From NCBI GenBank assembly GCA_032622095.1, contig CP136069.1:14986450-15050449 (forward strand): a stretch of 64,000 nucleotides of DNA, written 5' to 3'. Below, piece by piece: positions 47,390 through 60,560 of this stretch. A model generated the notes under the pieces. The model made no database searches. It was not told the DNA's origin and was given only the letters and a program-made list of their open reading frames with translations. Within the stretch, counting starts at the first letter, position 1; every line of letters starts with the position of its first letter. The DNA comes from Siphonodentalium dalli. Taxonomy: Eukaryota > Mollusca > Scaphopoda > Gadilida > Siphonodentaliidae. A program made the position numbers and the translations under genes.

Positions 47390-48430
47390 TTTTCAATAAC
47401 TGTATAATTGTGTGAGCCATCCTATATATTTAGTTCACACGCATGAGATACTGCAAGTTTGTTTCTATGATATGATAGTCAGTAACGATGACTAAAATAA
47501 AATCGTATCTCACATGTCTGTTCAGTACATTGAGCGTGTAATATTCTGTATAATTGTATCAGCCATCTTATATATTTAGATCACACGCATGAGATATTGC
47601 TAGTTTGTTTTATGATAGTCAGTAACGATGACTAAAAATATATATACATATATATATATATATGCTCCATGTCTGTTCAGTACACTAAGCGGGTAATATT
47701 CTTGAATGCATATGACCCACAGATCACACGGGTGTGATATATCAAATTGTTCTATAAATCAAACCAGTGTGTGGCCATCTTATGCATTTAAATCACACGC
47801 ATGAGATATTGCTATTCTCGTTCTATGATAGCATATACTCGATATGCTTTGTTTAGTACACCACGCGTGTGAGATTATTGTTTGCATAGCACAGAAGATC
47901 ATACGGGTGCGATATATATAAAATTAATTGTTATATGAACCCAACGTACATGACATTTATGCGTATTTGTTATTTCCTTTCTTTCTTGTATCGTGCACTT
48001 TTTTTTGGCTTTCTTTTACTCTTTATTTATTTATTTATTGTCGTTTTCTTTGTTTTTGCTTCACATGTTTTTTTTTCTCTCACTTTTATTTATTTATATT
48101 TTCTCGAGTATAATATTTTAGTACAGCACGCGTGTGAGATTCGTGACTGATTAGCACCAAAAGATCATTCGGGTGCGATATATAAAATTACTTGTTCTAA
48201 GCACCAACGTACATATGCCACTTATGCATATCTGTTATTTCATTTCATTCTTGTATCGTGCACGTTTTTATTTGGCCGTCTTACTCGTTATTTATTTACT
48301 TATTGTCGTGTTCTTTGTTTTTGCTTCACATGTATTTTTTTTTCTTTCTTTTTCTCACTTCTATTTATTTATATATATATTTTTTTTCGAGTATTATATT
48401 TTCACAACTTATATTTATAGACATATTATA
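47390..48430. repeat. Diverged tandem repeats rich in CACACGCATGAGAT motifs
   Basis: TCACACGCATGAGATA recurs near 47436, 47582 and 47794, with CTATGATA and CAGTAACGATGACTAAAA nearby. A separate pair (about 47855-48115 and 48117-48400) shares CACGCGTGTGAGATT, GATCAT[AT]CGGGTGCGATATAT, CTTGTATCGTGCAC and CTTTGTTTTTGCTTCACATG. The long hydrophobic frames (Phe/Leu/Tyr-rich) are products of T-rich repeats. Confidence 0.6.
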
Positions 48431-48439
48431 TGTATATCG

Positions 48440-48548
48440 AGAGAGAGGGTGCGTGTGTGTGTGTGGGGGTGTGTGTGTGAGAGGGGGTGTGTGTGTGTGC
48501 GAGGGTGTGTGTATGTGTGTGTAAGGGTGAGGGTGTGTGTTTGTGTAC
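48440..48548. repeat. (TG)n-rich microsatellite
   Basis: Imperfect GTGTGTGT / GAGGGTGTG tract immediately before the first LINE sequence; the truncated LINE probably joined here. Confidence 0.9.
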
Positions 48549-48554
48549 GTATCA

Positions 48555-49989
48555 GGCAAAATTTTGCGAGTTATCAAAGGCTTGTATCACAATATGAAAT
48601 TATGCGTAAAGGACCGCGATTCGACGTCAACGTCCTTTGAAAGCTACGTAGGCTTGAAACAAGGAGAGCCTTTCCCCGATTCTTTTTTACATATACCTAA
48701 ATGACTTACATGAATACCTTATGAGTTGTGGATGTAACGGTTTCAACTTGCAAAAAATTAGAAATTCGGACACCGGCTTTTACCTTAAACTTCTCCTTCT
48801 GTTATATGCGGACGATACCATACTTATATCGAATACAAAGGAAGGGCTACAACATTCATTAAATAAATTCACAGAATATTGCGATATCTGGAAGATGAAA
48901 GTAAACCTCTCGAAAACAAATGTTGTGATATTCGGAAGAAGTCGCAAGAAAAATAAGGAAGCACAATTTAGTTTAAAATCTGAAAAAATAGAAGTTGTAA
49001 ACAACTATAAATACCTCGGATCGGAGTTCAACAAATCAGGTAGATTCACCAGGGAAAGAAACATCAGATGTAATATCTCAAAAAAGGCAATGTACGCATT
49101 AATTAACACAGCCCGCAGTAACAAACTATCGGTCGAATCTATACTCGAAGTTTATGAAAAATCTATAGTACCCATCATTACATACGGCGCCGAGATCTGG
49201 GGGTTTGAAAACCTTGAATGTTTCAGAAAAATAGAAACATGGTTTCTACGTTTTATTCTTAACTTGAACAAGTCGACTCCCCAAACATTTATATACGGAG
49301 AGCTTGGAATCCTACCAATCGTGACGAAAATCAAGGCAAAACCCCTAATATACTGGAGCAAAATAATATCTATGGAAAACACCAGACTCCCCTATAACCT
49401 TTACACCATTATGAAAGAATCAAGTGCGAAGGAATCGGTAAATATCCCATGGCTAAAATTTGTACGAACTGAACTAAATAACCTAGGTATGTCTTATACA
49501 TGGCAGAATCAATCAGTGAGTAGTGTCAAAATATTTTCTTGTGCTGTAAAACAGAAACTCATGGACGCATACATAACCGAATGGTATTCGTCTTTGGATA
49601 CATCAAACAAATTTGCGTTTTATAGATGTATAAAACCGAACTTCGGTAGACCGAAGTATATATCCTTAGATGACAACAGCGCCTTATTGACCATCCTAAG
49701 ATTCAGAACTAGAAACCACAAACTACCAGTGGAAACTGGTTCATGGATAAATACCCCGTATTCCGATAGGAAATGTACCTTATGTATGGAAGCACTAGGA
49801 GACGAATACCACACCATTCTTATATGCCCGCAGTTAAGAGACCTGAGATTTAAATATATTAAACCGTACTACTACAGTCGACCTAACGTTATGAAACTTC
49901 ATGAACTATTTAACTCTAGCGGTACGAAAGCTCTGAAAAAACTATCAATATTTATCAAAAAGGCCCAGCGTGAGATAAACCACTCCTGA
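48555..49989 (+). pseudogene. LINE reverse transcriptase, C-terminal part
   Basis: 48555-48688 encodes GKILRVIKGLYHNMKLCVKD, then FESYVGLKQGEPFPDSF, the RT finger/palm segment before the catalytic block. After one extra base in a T run, the frame shifts and IYLNDLHEYL continues into a 422-codon open frame (48721-49989). There YADD (residues 29-32) holds two catalytic Asp, followed by VNLSKTNVVIFG, YKYLGSEF and VPIITYGAEIW (thumb). Near the end is a zinc knuckle C-x2-C-x8-H-x4-C (C352, C355, H364, C369). The N-terminal endonuclease and first RT blocks are absent. The long intact frame suggests recent insertion; the frameshift could be real or a homopolymer sequencing error. Confidence 0.88.
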
Positions 49990-50214
49990 GGCTTAACAAC
50001 GTGTTACCCCCCCCCCCCATCCACCCCATCCCCCGGACAAATCTATACACATGGCTGCCAAACTACGCCAACATTTCTTATGAATACACAAATATCCTGT
50101 TTACTTCCCCATATATCCATTTATATCATTGTGTAATGCATGCACTATAACACATCTGTTCTCAATATGTATTGTTATACGATGAGAGTATCAAATAAAT
50201 TGAATTGAATTGAA
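48555..50214 (+). mobile_element. 5'-truncated LINE with RT C-terminal part and 3' tail
   Basis: RT homology begins abruptly at 48555 after the TG tract, consistent with 5' truncation during target-primed reverse transcription. The 3' part after the stop at 49989 is about 220 bases with a C run, AATAAA (50194) and a short tandem tail of TTGAA units (about 50199-50214). Some LINE groups end in such short repeats instead of poly-A. No target duplication was clear. Confidence 0.8.
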
Positions 50215-51679
50215 AAATTGTGATGTTAATCGCTTGCTCTTCATTGTTCACAAAACTTGTAAATACTGGTGTAATAATTATAAACAGTCTCTCCCAAGAA
50301 GGAGGTAATAAAGAATATATATATTTCAATAATCATATCATTAATTTTAAGGACCCGAAAAATTAAATGAGCTGACATTGGCATCACAGGTCAATTCAAG
50401 GTCGAAAACAGCTATGAACATATGAGAACTGATGGAATTGCTTTATTTAGTGACATGATTTCCTCGTGAAAAGCGTGACTAACAATATGATATCGTGTTG
50501 TAAAAGAAAACATATTTTGATTAATCTTGATTAATTATCTAGTTTGGTCCAGTTTATAAGCCTGCAGATTTAAAATAATTTAGTGGTCATGATTTGTGTT
50601 TATACATGGATTTGTAAAGGCATTGGGAAACAATCTGAGATCGGCACTCCGACTCATCCACCCATCCTGACCTTGTAATCTGTAATTTGTTCGGAATGTT
50701 CAAGGGGAATTCTGTATAAAGTGATATAAAAACAATATTTGAAAATCAGTTATTTATTGAAACTGCCCCGGTAGAATACTTGGTCAAAAGTATCTTTTGG
50801 CAATTGAGTGGCCGATGGAAAGACATTTCACGGGGAAATAAAATATGCCGCGCACGTGGAGACGCTATCGGAGATGAATAGCATTTGCTCATCTTTTGTA
50901 AAAAAAAACAATTGAAGACACCTGTATCAGAAAGAGATGTTCCCTGTATGTTTTTTTTGGGGAATCTCCGAATCTTGACAAATTCCATGGACTTTGTTTT
51001 ATCAATTGACAATGTTGCAATTCTGCGGAGGGTCAGTATATTTTTGAAAATAGCGCTGCTAGATGTATGATGCTTTACAGGAAGTGAATATACTTATATA
51101 TTAATAACTATTCCAATATATGGTGATATATAATTTCCAAGGACATGCTATATCGCGAACAAAGTAGAATACAATGAATAATAATGCTCATATGTTGGGA
51201 TTATTATTTATATTATATGAAATTTATATATCTGATACTATATTTGTATTTATATATTTTATTAATATGTTTTTATTTATATATTTTATTAATATGTATG
51301 TATTTATATTATGTTATACGTGTGTGTAAAACATTAATGGGTTGTATGCCGTTGATCATGGGAGACATACGAGACAATCACAAACATATTGCGTTAAAGT
51401 ACGTACGCATTTGGTGCCAACATAAGGCCCACAAATAACTACTTGTATGAATATCGCATGCCGATTAGCGAAGATTTTGAGATCATGTGTAATTTCATCA
51501 ATTTAATCTTGAGTGTCCCAATTAACGAATTTAAAAAAACGTGCGGTCGGCACCAATTAACAGTCAGTTTGAAGTGGGAGTCGTTTACTAAAGTAGAGTT
51601 GAGGGTCCTAGCGGTGACATTCAGCTATATCTACCTGTTCATGACAGGAGCTGCGCTGGTGCATCAGTAACGATCCTGT

Positions 51680-51719
51680 GCCAGTGCATTATCTTATAAA
51701 GGTAAGAGACTGCACTGGC
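51680..51719. repeat. Short hairpin next to the long inverted repeat (unit 1)
   Basis: GCCAGTGCA at 51680-51688 pairs perfectly with TGCACTGGC at 51711-51719 around a 22-nt loop. The same occurs in unit 2 near 57103-57142. Confidence 0.8.
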
Positions 51720-52875
51720 TTACAAACAAAACAAAACACATTGTTGAGTATGTCTCCAAATACAGTATAAATAATGAAAAGATATGTGATAAATTGAAGG
51801 ATTATGTTATCATGCAGTTTTTTGTCTCAAATCTTCGATCAAGGGGTGGGTCTCTGAAAATACAATGGCATGTTTATTTTAAATGAGGGGGGTGGTGCGT
51901 CCGGAACTTTTACCCACCCCCTGCTGGTGCTATCCGCACTTGTTCTTACTTTACAATCTTTTGCAATATGTATAAATAACCCTTTCAAGACGGAAGTTGC
52001 GCTGGTGCAGCATTAAAGTTTCAGTAAGCTACAGTCATGAAGGGTTAAGGTTAGCAGTATTAACATATTTGCATTCGCAAAAGAGAACTATCTTTAAAAC
52101 AATCCTAATAACCTCATATAGTTACAGGTGCACAGGATCCCATAATGGTAAACAACTGTACCAAGAAGTGAACAAATAAAATTTTGGACCAAAGTTATAT
52201 ATGTCGCAACAAATTTCTTAATAGCAAATCGGGAAAGTTATACTAAAACAATCAGACTGCCTCATACATGTCATTGCGGGTGCACAGGTTCCCGTTGTAT
52301 GTTGGCAAATATAGATGTGACGAAGTTCAAAACAATTATTATAAGTTCGAACAAAATTAAGTACATGTATCCTGCTAGCAAAGCCGATATCTTATTCTAT
52401 TAGATACGCGAGTCTCCCATAGAGAGCCTCACATATGGCAGATAATACATTGGCCTAACAATATTTACCTTGACAGTGTAAGCCAATTCATTATCTTATA
52501 TATGGGAGACTCGCATATACAAGATAATACACTGGAACAGGAACTTTAATGCTGCACCAGCGCAACTTCCGTCTTGAAAGCGTTATACATGTTGCAAAAG
52601 ATTGTAAAGTAAAAATAAATGGGGATAACACCAGGAGGTGGGTAAAAGTTCCGGACACGTGGGCGTTTTTTTTTTATTTTGACATATCTTGGTATCGACC
52701 ACTATATTTAAACAAAAATTGCCGTTGTATTTTCAGAGACCCACCCCTTTATCGAAGATTTGTGAAAAACATCTACACGATAACATGATCCTTCAATGTA
52801 TCACATATGTTTTCATTATTAATATTGTACAATGATTTGGAAACATACTCAGTGATGTGTTTTGTTTTGTTTTAT
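51719..52875. mobile_element. Long inverted-repeat (foldback) element, unit 1
   Basis: The left arm 51719-52021 and right arm 52542-52875 are diverged reverse complements of about 300 bp (landmarks CAAGACGGAAGTTGCGCTGG left, CGCAACTTCCGTCTTG right; GGGGTGGGTCTCTGAAAATA left, TTTTCAGAGACCCACCCC right). The 520-bp spacer holds a further perfect 14-bp stem, GCGAGTCTCCCATA (52408-52421) with its complement at 52501-52514. Non-coding. It resembles a foldback transposon; no target duplication identified. Confidence 0.65.
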
Positions 52876-53689
52876 GAGTTTAACTTTCATCAACTTGTTC
52901 GATATACCCTTCTTTTCCTACTACTAACCCACAGTTATAAACATTGGAAATGCCGAAATGCACTGATGTCACAGTGATTGCACATTAAACAGTTCTTAAT
53001 GCCATGAATTGTCTTACCAAATCGTCACGCAAAACACATACTCTGATTACAATATAATGAAATGTAACTGTTGTCTAATATAGATGTATACATGGACACA
53101 TCCTATGGTATGAATTTGAGTACTCATGTGTGGCCTCGTTCTGTGCGTGGTGGGGAACATCATACTTAGATATCCGGAAGAAACTAAGTTGACATAATTC
53201 GATACAAGCAGTGGCAGGCAATAAGTTTTAGTTTTCAGTCGGTCACAATCTGGAAGTTATGAATTATATACACCCAGTAAAGCTGTTCATATCGACCGAT
53301 ACTGTGCACACATGTTTATCTTGGATTATTTTATTCTGAAAAAGTGGACTTATATCCGTTATTCTGTGTTATGGTTCGGGCCACAATGAAAACACATTTT
53401 AAAAAGCGTGAATCTGGTAAGTCGCGAGTTGATGTTCTGCACCTGGAAATTTCTTTGAAACATCTGTATCTTCATGAAGATATGATAGCCATGTGTCCTC
53501 GAGATCTTACTCCAACCCACTAGATTGATTGATACATCTCAATATGTAAAACCCAATTTTCATCTTTTATCGAACTAATGTGTTTATGATGTTCATGTAT
53601 CATATTCTAACGTCTAATGTATACGCAGTTGTAAATAAATGTATAACACTTTCAGCAAGAGCATTCTCTTTTCCCAACAAATATCCACA

Positions 53690-53745
53690 GTATACAGAGG
53701 GTTTCTCATCACATTAACCTGGGCAACGCCGGGTAACCCTGCTAG
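53690..53745 (+). repeat. Helitron-like right end (unit 1)
   Basis: GGGCAACGCCGGGTAACCCT then GCTAG followed by T: a hairpin-prone GC stretch then CTAG|T. The left end of this element was not found. The same end occurs in unit 2 at 59154. Confidence 0.45.
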
Positions 53746-53746
53746 T

Positions 53747-54252
53747 TGACCTATAAAGATGCAGGAAAACAAGGTGGGACAAAGTTCGCCGCAACGAATG
53801 ATGACAACTAAATGGAGTGGAAGGTCCGCTAAATTGTATATAGGGTTGTGAATTTCGAAGAATCTTTATTCCGAACGTTATTTATTTAATCTGGAAGTTA
53901 TGAATTATATACACCCAGTAAAGGGGTTCATATAGACCGATACTGTTCACACATGTTTATCTTGGATTATTTTATTCTGAAAAAGTGTACTTATATCCGT
54001 TATTCTGTGTTATGGTTCGGGCCACAATGAAAACACATTTTAAAGAGCGTGAATCTGGTAAGTCGCGAGTTGATGTTCTGCCCATGAAGAAATTATAATA
54101 AGTCGTTATGAGTCGATAATGGAACTATAAAACACTCTCATATTTGTTATGGACTATAAATGAGGTGATTCTACCCCGATTATGAACATAAAACTAATCA
54201 TATTATAAGCTCATAACGTGCTGATTTCCGAGAGAACAGGCTGTCAAAATAA
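53747..54252. repeat. 506-bp segment present only in unit 1
   Basis: It starts and resumes at the same motif (TTGACCTATAAAGATGCAGG at 53746 and 54253) and also contains a second copy of CTGGAAGTTATGAATTATAT..., which first occurs near 53245. So it looks like a local duplication gained in unit 1 or lost from unit 2. Confidence 0.75.
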
Positions 54253-55590
54253 TTGACCTATAAAGATGCAGGAAAACAAGGTGGGACAAAGTTCGCCGCA
54301 ACGAATGATGACAACTAAATGGAGTGGAAGGTCCGCTAAATTGTGGTAGGGTTGTGAATTTCGAAGAATCTTTATTCCGAACGTTATTTATTTTAAACGT
54401 TCTTTAATACGAAGGTTCTTTATTCCCAAATATCAAGAGTTCTTCATTCCGAAAGTATTTAGGAAATTGTACACATTGCTGAGAAAACCCAGTAGAAAAC
54501 AATTCCACATTTTATATGACCTGAAATTATGGGACTACTATCATTTGTTTTGTATTGTCTAATCTCTATTAAATACCCATAACCTAAAGTGATCAGCTTG
54601 TACTTATGGGCCCATTCATGAACAGTTTTGATTATTTAGAAGGGGTAGTGTCAGCATATTTTATCTTTTTGTCAGGCATCCACAATATTTTCCATGATAA
54701 AGAGCGTTATGCTTCCGTTGTTCAGTATCGGGAATGGTAAAGGTACATAATCCGATTCGATGTTCCCCGTATCATCAGATTCCAACAACAATTAATACAT
54801 TTCTTCAAAAGACATTTCTGTTATCAGAATCTATTAATTTATTTAATTATTAGTCCGCCGTTACTCACGCGGGTCGCCGTTACAGGTTTGACCAGCGTGA
54901 TTAACGTTAGAGGAGCTGGGGCATTGCATTTATAAATGTCCCACCCGATATATTCAACAAAAAGGGCGACAAATAATGTGTTGCTTACGAGACCACTATA
55001 ATGTAAATGGACATTATTGATAAATTGATATACCGGCCTCGTATTCTCTGAATGTGAAACAAACGCTCTTTATTTATGCCGACTACCATATCACAAATAG
55101 ACTAACACGGAGCCTTCAAGTATTTATCGACCTATTTCGATACCGGGGAAATTCAAAAGCGAATGCTATTACGTGCATTTCGGAGCGTAAACAGCTAAGT
55201 GGCTTTAAAACAACGTCATTGTTATCATATCGATATCACGAAGTCCCGTTTGGAGCATAAGGAATAGGCTTAAGAATAATCTTAGAAATTTATATCGAGA
55301 ACGATATGTTACATTTTGACGCAATGAATATATGGATTTTCTTTATCATACACTTTTTCGCACCCCGAACATGGCAAAATGGAAAACCCAATAAAACTGT
55401 CGTTTATGAAAGTGCTATCCGACAATCAAAGCCTCCAACCGAAGCTGACCGAAGGGCTCATAATTATGTTCGACCACAATATTGTCGCGCGCAAAGAACG
55501 TATACATGTTGTCATATCGGTTGCACGCTCGTTCTAATAACAAAAAGTTATTATACAATGCGTTGAACAGCATGTGTGTTTCTGGTACGG

Positions 55591-55637
55591 GTCCAGGTTG
55601 TGGTGAAAAGTCCATATGACTTTCACCACAACTTGGA
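55591..55637. repeat. Near-perfect hairpin close to the end of unit 1
   Basis: GTCCAGGTTGTGGTGAAA pairs with TTTCACCACAACTTGGAC, about 21-bp arms and a tiny loop, roughly 20 bases before the unit boundary. Repeated in unit 2 (60498-60544). Confidence 0.85.
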
Positions 55638-57141
55638 CGAGTACAAGAAACACATTATGCTCTTCATTGTTCACAAAACTTGTAAATACTGGTGTAATAA
55701 TTATAAACAGTCTCTCCCAAGAAGGAGGTAATAAAGAATATATATATTTCAATAATCATATCATTAATTTAAAGGACCCGAAAAATTAAATGAGCTGACA
55801 TTGGCATCACAGGTTAATTCAAGGTCGAAAACAGCTATGAACATATGAGAACTGATGGAATTGCTTTATTTAGTGACATGATTTCCTCGTGAAAAGCGTG
55901 ACTAACAATATGATATCGTGTTGTAAAAGAAAACATATTTTGATTAATCTTGATTAATTATCTAGTTTGGTCCAGTTTATAAGCCTGCAGATTTAAAATA
56001 ATTTAGTGGTCATGATTTGTGTTTATACATGGATTTGTAAAGGCATTGGGAAACAATCTGAGATCGGCACTCCGACTCATCCACCCATCCTGACCTTGTA
56101 ATCTGTAATTTGTTCGGAATGTTCAAGGGGAATTCTGTATAAAGTGATATAAAAACAATATTTGAAAATCAGTTATTTATTGAAACTGCCCCGGTAGAAT
56201 ACTTGGTCAAAAGTATCTTTTGGCAATTGAGTGGCCGATGGAAAGACATTTCACGGGGAAATAAAATATGCCGCGCACGTGGAGACGCTATCGGAGATGA
56301 ATAGCATTTGCTCATCTTTTGTAAAAAAAAACAATTGAAGACACCTGTATCAGAAAGAGATGTTCCCTGTATGTTTTTTTTGGGGAATCTCCGAATCTTG
56401 ACAAATTCCATGGACTTTGTTTTATCAATTGACAATGTTGCAATTCTGCGGAGGGTCAGTATATTTTTGAAAATAGCGCTGCTAGATGTATGATGCTTTA
56501 CAGGAAGTGAATATACTTATATATTAATAACTATTCCAATATATGGTGATATATAATTTCCAAGGACATGCTATATCGCGAACAAAGTAGAATACAATGA
56601 ATAATAATGCTCATATGTTGGGATTATTATTTATATTATATGAAATTTATATATCTGATACTATATTTGTATTTATATATTTTATTAATATGTTTTTATT
56701 TATATATTTTATTAATATGTATGTATTTATATTATGTTATACGTGTGTGTAAAACATTAATGGGTTGTATGCCGTTGATCATGGGAGACATACGAGACAA
56801 TCACAAACATATTGCGTTAAAGTACGTACGCATTTGGTGCCAACATAAGGCCCACAAATAACTACTTGTATGAATATCGCATGCCGATTAGCGAAGATTT
56901 TGAGATCATGTGTAATTTCATCAATTTAATCTTGAGTGTCCCAATTAACGAATTTAAAAAAACGTGCGGTCGGCACCAATTAACAGTCAGTTTGAAGTGG
57001 GAGTCGTTTACTAAAGTAGAGTTGAGGGTCCTAGCGGTGACATTCAGCTATATCTACCTGTTCATGACAGGAGCTGCGCTGGTGCATCAGTAACGATCCT
57101 GTGCCAGTGCATTATCTTATAAAGGTAAGAGACTGCACTGG

Positions 57142-58301
57142 CTTACAAACAAAACAAAACACATTGTTGAGTATGTCTCCAAATACAGTATAAATAATGA
57201 AAAGATATGTGATAAATTGAAGGATTATGTTATCATGCAGTTTTTTGTCTCAAATCTTCGATCAAGGGGTGGGTCTCTGAAAATACAATGGCATGTTTAT
57301 TTTAAATGAGGGGGGTGGTGCGTCCGGAACTTTTACCCACCCCCTGCTGGTGCTATCCGCACTTGTTCTTACTTTACAATAATCTTTTGCAATATGTATA
57401 AATAACCCTTTCAAGACGGAAGTTGCGCTGGTGCAGCATTAAAGTTTCAGTAAGCTACAGTCATGAAGGGTTAAGGTTAGCAGTATTAACATATTTGCAT
57501 TCGCAAAAGAGAACTATCTTTAAAACAATCCTAATAACCTCATATAGTTACAGGTGCACAGGATCCCATAATGGTAAACAACTGTACCAAGAAGTGAACA
57601 AATAAAATTTTGGACCAAAGTTATATATGTCGCAACAAATTTCTTAATAGCAAATCGGGAAAGTTATACTAAAACAATCAGACTGCCTCATACATGTCAT
57701 TGCGGGTGCACAGGTTCCCGTTGTATGTTGGCAAATATAGATGTGACGAAGTTCAAAACAATTATTATAAGTTCGAACAAAATTAAGTACATGTATCCTG
57801 CTAGCAAAGCCGATATCTTATTCTATTAGATACGCGAGTCTCCCATAGAGAGCCTCACATATGGCAGATAATACATTGGCCTAACAATATTTACCTTGAC
57901 AGTGTAAGCCAATTCATTATCTTATATATGGGAGACTCGCATATACAAGATAATACACTGGAACAGGAACTTTAATGCTGCACCAGCGCAACTTCCGTCT
58001 TGAAAGCGTTATACATGTTGCAAAAGATTGTAAAGTAAAAATAAATGGGGATAACACCAGGAGGTGGGTAAAAGTTCCGGACACGTGGGCGTTTTTTTTT
58101 TATTTTGACATATCTTGGTATCGACCACTATATTTAAACAAAAATTGCCGTTGTATTTTCAGAGACCCACCCCTTTATCGAAGATTTGTGAAAAACATCT
58201 ACACGATAACATGATCCTTCAATGTATCACATATGTTTTCATTATTAATATTGTACAATGATTTGGAAACATACTCAGTGATGTGTTTTGTTTTGTTTTA
58301 T
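57142..58301. mobile_element. Long inverted-repeat (foldback) element, unit 2
   Basis: The same structure as in unit 1: arms 57142-57447 and 57968-58301. It was carried along by the tandem duplication and is not an independent insertion. Confidence 0.65.
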
Positions 58302-59099
58302 GAGTTTAACTTTCATCAACTTGTTCGATATACCCTTCTTTTCCTACTACTAACCCACAGTTATAAACATTGGAAATGCCGAAATGCACTGATGTCACAG
58401 TGATTGCACATTAAACAGTTCTTAATGCCATGAATTGTCTTACCAAATCGTCACGCAAAACACATACTCTGATTACAATATAATGAAATGTAACTGTTGT
58501 CTAATATAGATGTATACATGGACACATCCTATGGTATGAATTTGAGTACCCATGTGTGGCCTCGTTCTGTGCATGGTGGGGAACATCATACTTAGATATC
58601 CGGAAGAAACTAAGTTGACATAATTCGATACAAGCAGTGGCAGGCAATAAGTTTTAGTTTTCAGTCGGTCACAATCTGGAAGTTATGAATTATATACACC
58701 CAGTAAAGGGGTTCATATCGACCGATACTGTTCACACATGTTTATATTGGATTATTTTATTATGAAAAAGTGTACTTATATCCGTTATTCTGTGTTATGG
58801 CTCGGGCCACAATGAAAACACATTTTAAAGAGCGTACATCTGGTAAGTCGCGGGTTGATGTTCTGCACCTGGAAATTTCTTTGAAACATCTGTATCTTCA
58901 TGAAGATATGATAGCCATGTGTCCTCGAGATCTTAGTCCAACCCACTAGATTGATTGATACATCTCAATATGTAAAACCCAATTTTCATCTTTTATCGAA
59001 CTAATGTGTTTATGATGTTCATGTATCATATTCTAACGTCTAATGTATACGCAGTTGTAAATAAATGTATAACACTTTCAGCAAGAGCATTCTCTTTTC

Positions 59100-59154
59100 C
59101 CAACAAATATCCACAGCACACATTAACCTGGGCAACGCCGGGTAACCCTGCTAG
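59100..59154 (+). repeat. Helitron-like right end (unit 2)
   Basis: Copy of the 53690-53745 end: GGGCAACGCCGGGTAACCCT, GCTAG, then T. Confidence 0.45.
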
Positions 59155-60497
59155 TTGACCTATAAAGATGCAGGAAAACAAGGTGGGACAAAGTTCGCCG
59201 CAACGAATGATGACAACTAAATGGAGTGGAAGGTCCGCTAAATTGTGGTAGGGTTGTGAATTTCGAAGAATCTTTATTCCGAACGTTATTTATTTTAAAC
59301 GTTCTTTAATACGAAGGTTCTTTATTCCCAAATATCAAGAGTTCTTCATTCCGAAAGTATTTAGGAAATTGTACACATTGCTGAGAAAACCCAGTAGAAA
59401 ACAATTCCACATTTTATATGACCTGAAACTATGGGACTACTATCATTTGTTTTGTATTGTCTAATCTCTATTAAATACCCATAACCTAAAGTGATCAGCT
59501 TGTACTTATGGGCCCATTCATGAACAGTTTTGATTATTTAGAAGGGGTAGTGTCAGCATATTTTATCTTTTTGTCAGGCATCCACAATATTTTCCATGAT
59601 AAAGAGCGTTATGCTTCCGTTGTTCAGTATCGGGAATGGTAAAGGTACATAATCCGATTCGATGTTCCCCGTATCATCAGATTCCAACAACAATTAATAC
59701 ATTTCTTCAAAAGACATTTCAGTTATCAGAATCTATTAATTTATTTAATTATTAGTCCGCCGTTACTCACGCGGGTCGCCGTTACAGGTTTGACCAGCGT
59801 GATTAACGTTAGAGGAGCTGGGGCATTGCATTTATAAATGTCCCACCCGATATATTCAACAAAAAGGGCGACAAATAATGTGTTGCTTACGAGACCACTA
59901 TAATGTAAATGGACATTATTGATAAATTGATATACCGGCCTCGTATTCTCTGAATGTGAAACAAACGCTCTTTATTTATGCCGACTACCATATCACAAAT
60001 AGACTAACACGGAGCCTTCAAGTATTTATCGACCTATTTCGATACCGGGGAAATTCAAAAGCGAATGCTATTACGTGCATTTCGGAGCGTAAACAGCTAA
60101 GTGGCTTTAAAACAACGTCATTGTTATCATATCGATATCACGAAGTCCCGTTTGGAGCATAAGGAATAGGCTTAAGAATAATCTTAGAAATTTATATCGA
60201 GAACGATATGTTACATTTTGACGCAATGAATATATGGATTTTCTTTATCATACACTTTTTCGCACCCCGAACATGGCAAAATGGAAAACCCAATAAAACT
60301 GTCGTTTATGAAAGTGCTATCCGACAATCAAAGCCTCCAACCGAAGCTGACCGAAGGGCTCATAATTATGTTCGACCACAATATTGTCGCGCGCAAAGAA
60401 CGTATACATGTTGTCATATCGGTTGCACGCTCGTTCTAATAACAAAAAGTTATTATACAATGCGTTGAACAGCATGTGTGTTTCTGGTACGGGTCCA

Positions 60498-60544
60498 GGT
60501 TGTGGTGAAAAGTCCATATGACTTTCACCACAACTTGGACGAGT
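60498..60544. repeat. Near-perfect hairpin close to the end of unit 2
   Basis: Copy of the 55591-55637 hairpin. Confidence 0.85.
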
Positions 60545-60560
60545 ACAAGAAAACACATTA

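Larger units (their letters stand above)
50235..55657. repeat. Tandem unit 1 of a 5.4-kb duplication
   Basis: From TGCTCTTCATTGTTCAC this 5423-bp unit is repeated almost base for base from 55658. Unit 1 has about 506 extra bases at 53747-54252. No protein-coding gene was recognised in it; open frames of 60-88 codons occur identically in both units and look like chance. It begins directly after the LINE 3' tail. Confidence 0.9.
55658..60560. repeat. Tandem unit 2 of the 5.4-kb duplication
   Basis: 4.9 kb, near-identical to 50235-55657 apart from the missing 506-bp segment, a missing stretch of about 18 bases near 59117, a 3-base insertion near 57381 and scattered substitutions. It diverges from the unit repeat after ACACATTATG at about 60562. 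Confidence 0.9.

Noticed and set aside
48173-48640. 155-residue hydrophobic frame before the LINE
   Set aside because: Built from T-rich and TG-rich simple repeats; no continuity with the RT frame.
50235-60560. The tandem pair as LTRs of one large element
   Set aside because: The two copies are directly adjacent with no interior between them and lack TG...CA ends, so tandem duplication fits better.
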